NCBI GenBank assembly: GCA_964383535.1
Contig: CAYLHS010000107.1
Location: 1-5,789, forward strand
From: CAYLHS01 sp964383535
GTDB taxonomy: Bacteria; Actinomycetota; Acidimicrobiia; Spongiisociales; UBA4744
Length of the DNA: 5,789 nucleotides
Reading direction: 5' to 3'
The notes under the pieces are model-generated. The model did no database searches, was not told the origin of the DNA, and worked only from the letters and a program-made list of their open reading frames with translations. Both the position numbers and the translations under genes were made by a program. Each line of letters begins with the position of its first letter. The first letter of the stretch is position 1. Below, in pieces: positions 5,681-5,789 of the stretch.

Positions 5681-5750
5681 GTTTCCTCCCCTCGCGAGCG
5701 GAGCGAGTGTTGGGGGAGGTGGACTCGGCGAAGCCGAGGACGGAGGGGGC
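5681..5750 (+). repeat. Full repeat unit A, copy 3, tandem
   Basis: This 70-nt unit follows copy 2 after the five bases TTCTT. The first hairpin (5685-5691 with 5713-5719) is identical to copy 2. The second is CTCGGC-GAA-GCCGAG (5724-5738), one pair shorter, with both sides changed so that pairing is kept; this accounts for the two-base length difference. Its GCGAAGC core is a sequence known to form unusually stable mini-hairpins in single-stranded DNA. Confidence 0.9.
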
Positions 5751-5789
5751 CGTACCCACCAACCGAACCCGCGCACCACCCCCCTACCC
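5751..5789 (+). repeat. Linker and start of inverted repeat unit at window end
   Basis: Positions 5751-5775 match the linker at 36-60 with two changes, and 5776-5789 match the C-rich beginning of the inverted unit at 61-74. The window stops exactly before that unit's GAA hairpin would begin. The ends resemble each other but differ, so this is not a closed circle. Confidence 0.8.

Noticed and set aside
5604..5750. Two repeats with a short spacer considered as a CRISPR array
   Set aside because: The units are about 70 nt, the spacer is five bases, the other copies are kilobases away and inverted, and no cas gene is present.
5049..5762. A long minus-strand frame over the end of metG and the repeats
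   Set aside because: It overlaps conserved metG sequence, runs through repeat DNA and shows no family features.
1..5789. Similar window ends considered as evidence of a circular element
   Set aside because: The end repeats differ at several positions, including the GAA-hairpin stem, and no replication or mobilisation gene is present. Repeat-limited assembly explains the resemblance.

Overview
The window is high-GC and high-GC3 bacterial DNA. Short intergenic gaps, GTG starts and start codons lying 6-8 nt after a TANNNT box (leaderless style) suggest an actinobacterium. An uncultured Acidimicrobiia-like lineage is my best guess, based on overall style and not on a marker gene. Both window ends fall inside copies of the same dispersed repeat, as expected for a contig that broke at repeats.

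Layout. Positions 1-237 hold a structured intergenic repeat with no credible gene. Two codirectional membrane-transporter genes follow: an EamA/DMT-family permease (293-1198) and a TauE/SafE (TSUP) family permease (1236-2228). On the minus strand, convergent with them, is a two-gene unit: a sulfide:quinone oxidoreductase-like flavoprotein (3846 down to 2413) and, 11 nt further on behind a strong Shine-Dalgarno, a 42-residue protein (2401 down to 2273). A compact hairpin at 2254-2270 separates the convergent 3' ends. Divergent from the flavoprotein gene, across about 100 nt carrying both promoters, is methionyl-tRNA synthetase (metG, 3951-5588). Positions 5589-5789 return to the repeat family, with two tandem units and the start of an inverted one.

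How the genes may work together. The SQR-like protein would oxidise sulfide (or a related reduced sulfur species) at the membrane and pass electrons to quinone. TSUP proteins commonly export sulfite, sulfoacetate or other sulfur anions. Their convergent placement suggests, but does not prove, a small sulfide-detoxification or sulfur-handling locus, with the 42-residue protein as a possible accessory. metG is a housekeeping gene, and the EamA permease has no visible link to sulfur.

The least ordinary content is (1) the repeat family, in which each unit has two hairpins and the second hairpin keeps a GAA loop while its stem changes on both sides, and (2) the small gene with its hairpin-rich 3' region. 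I did not find a clear new defence or catalytic system here.
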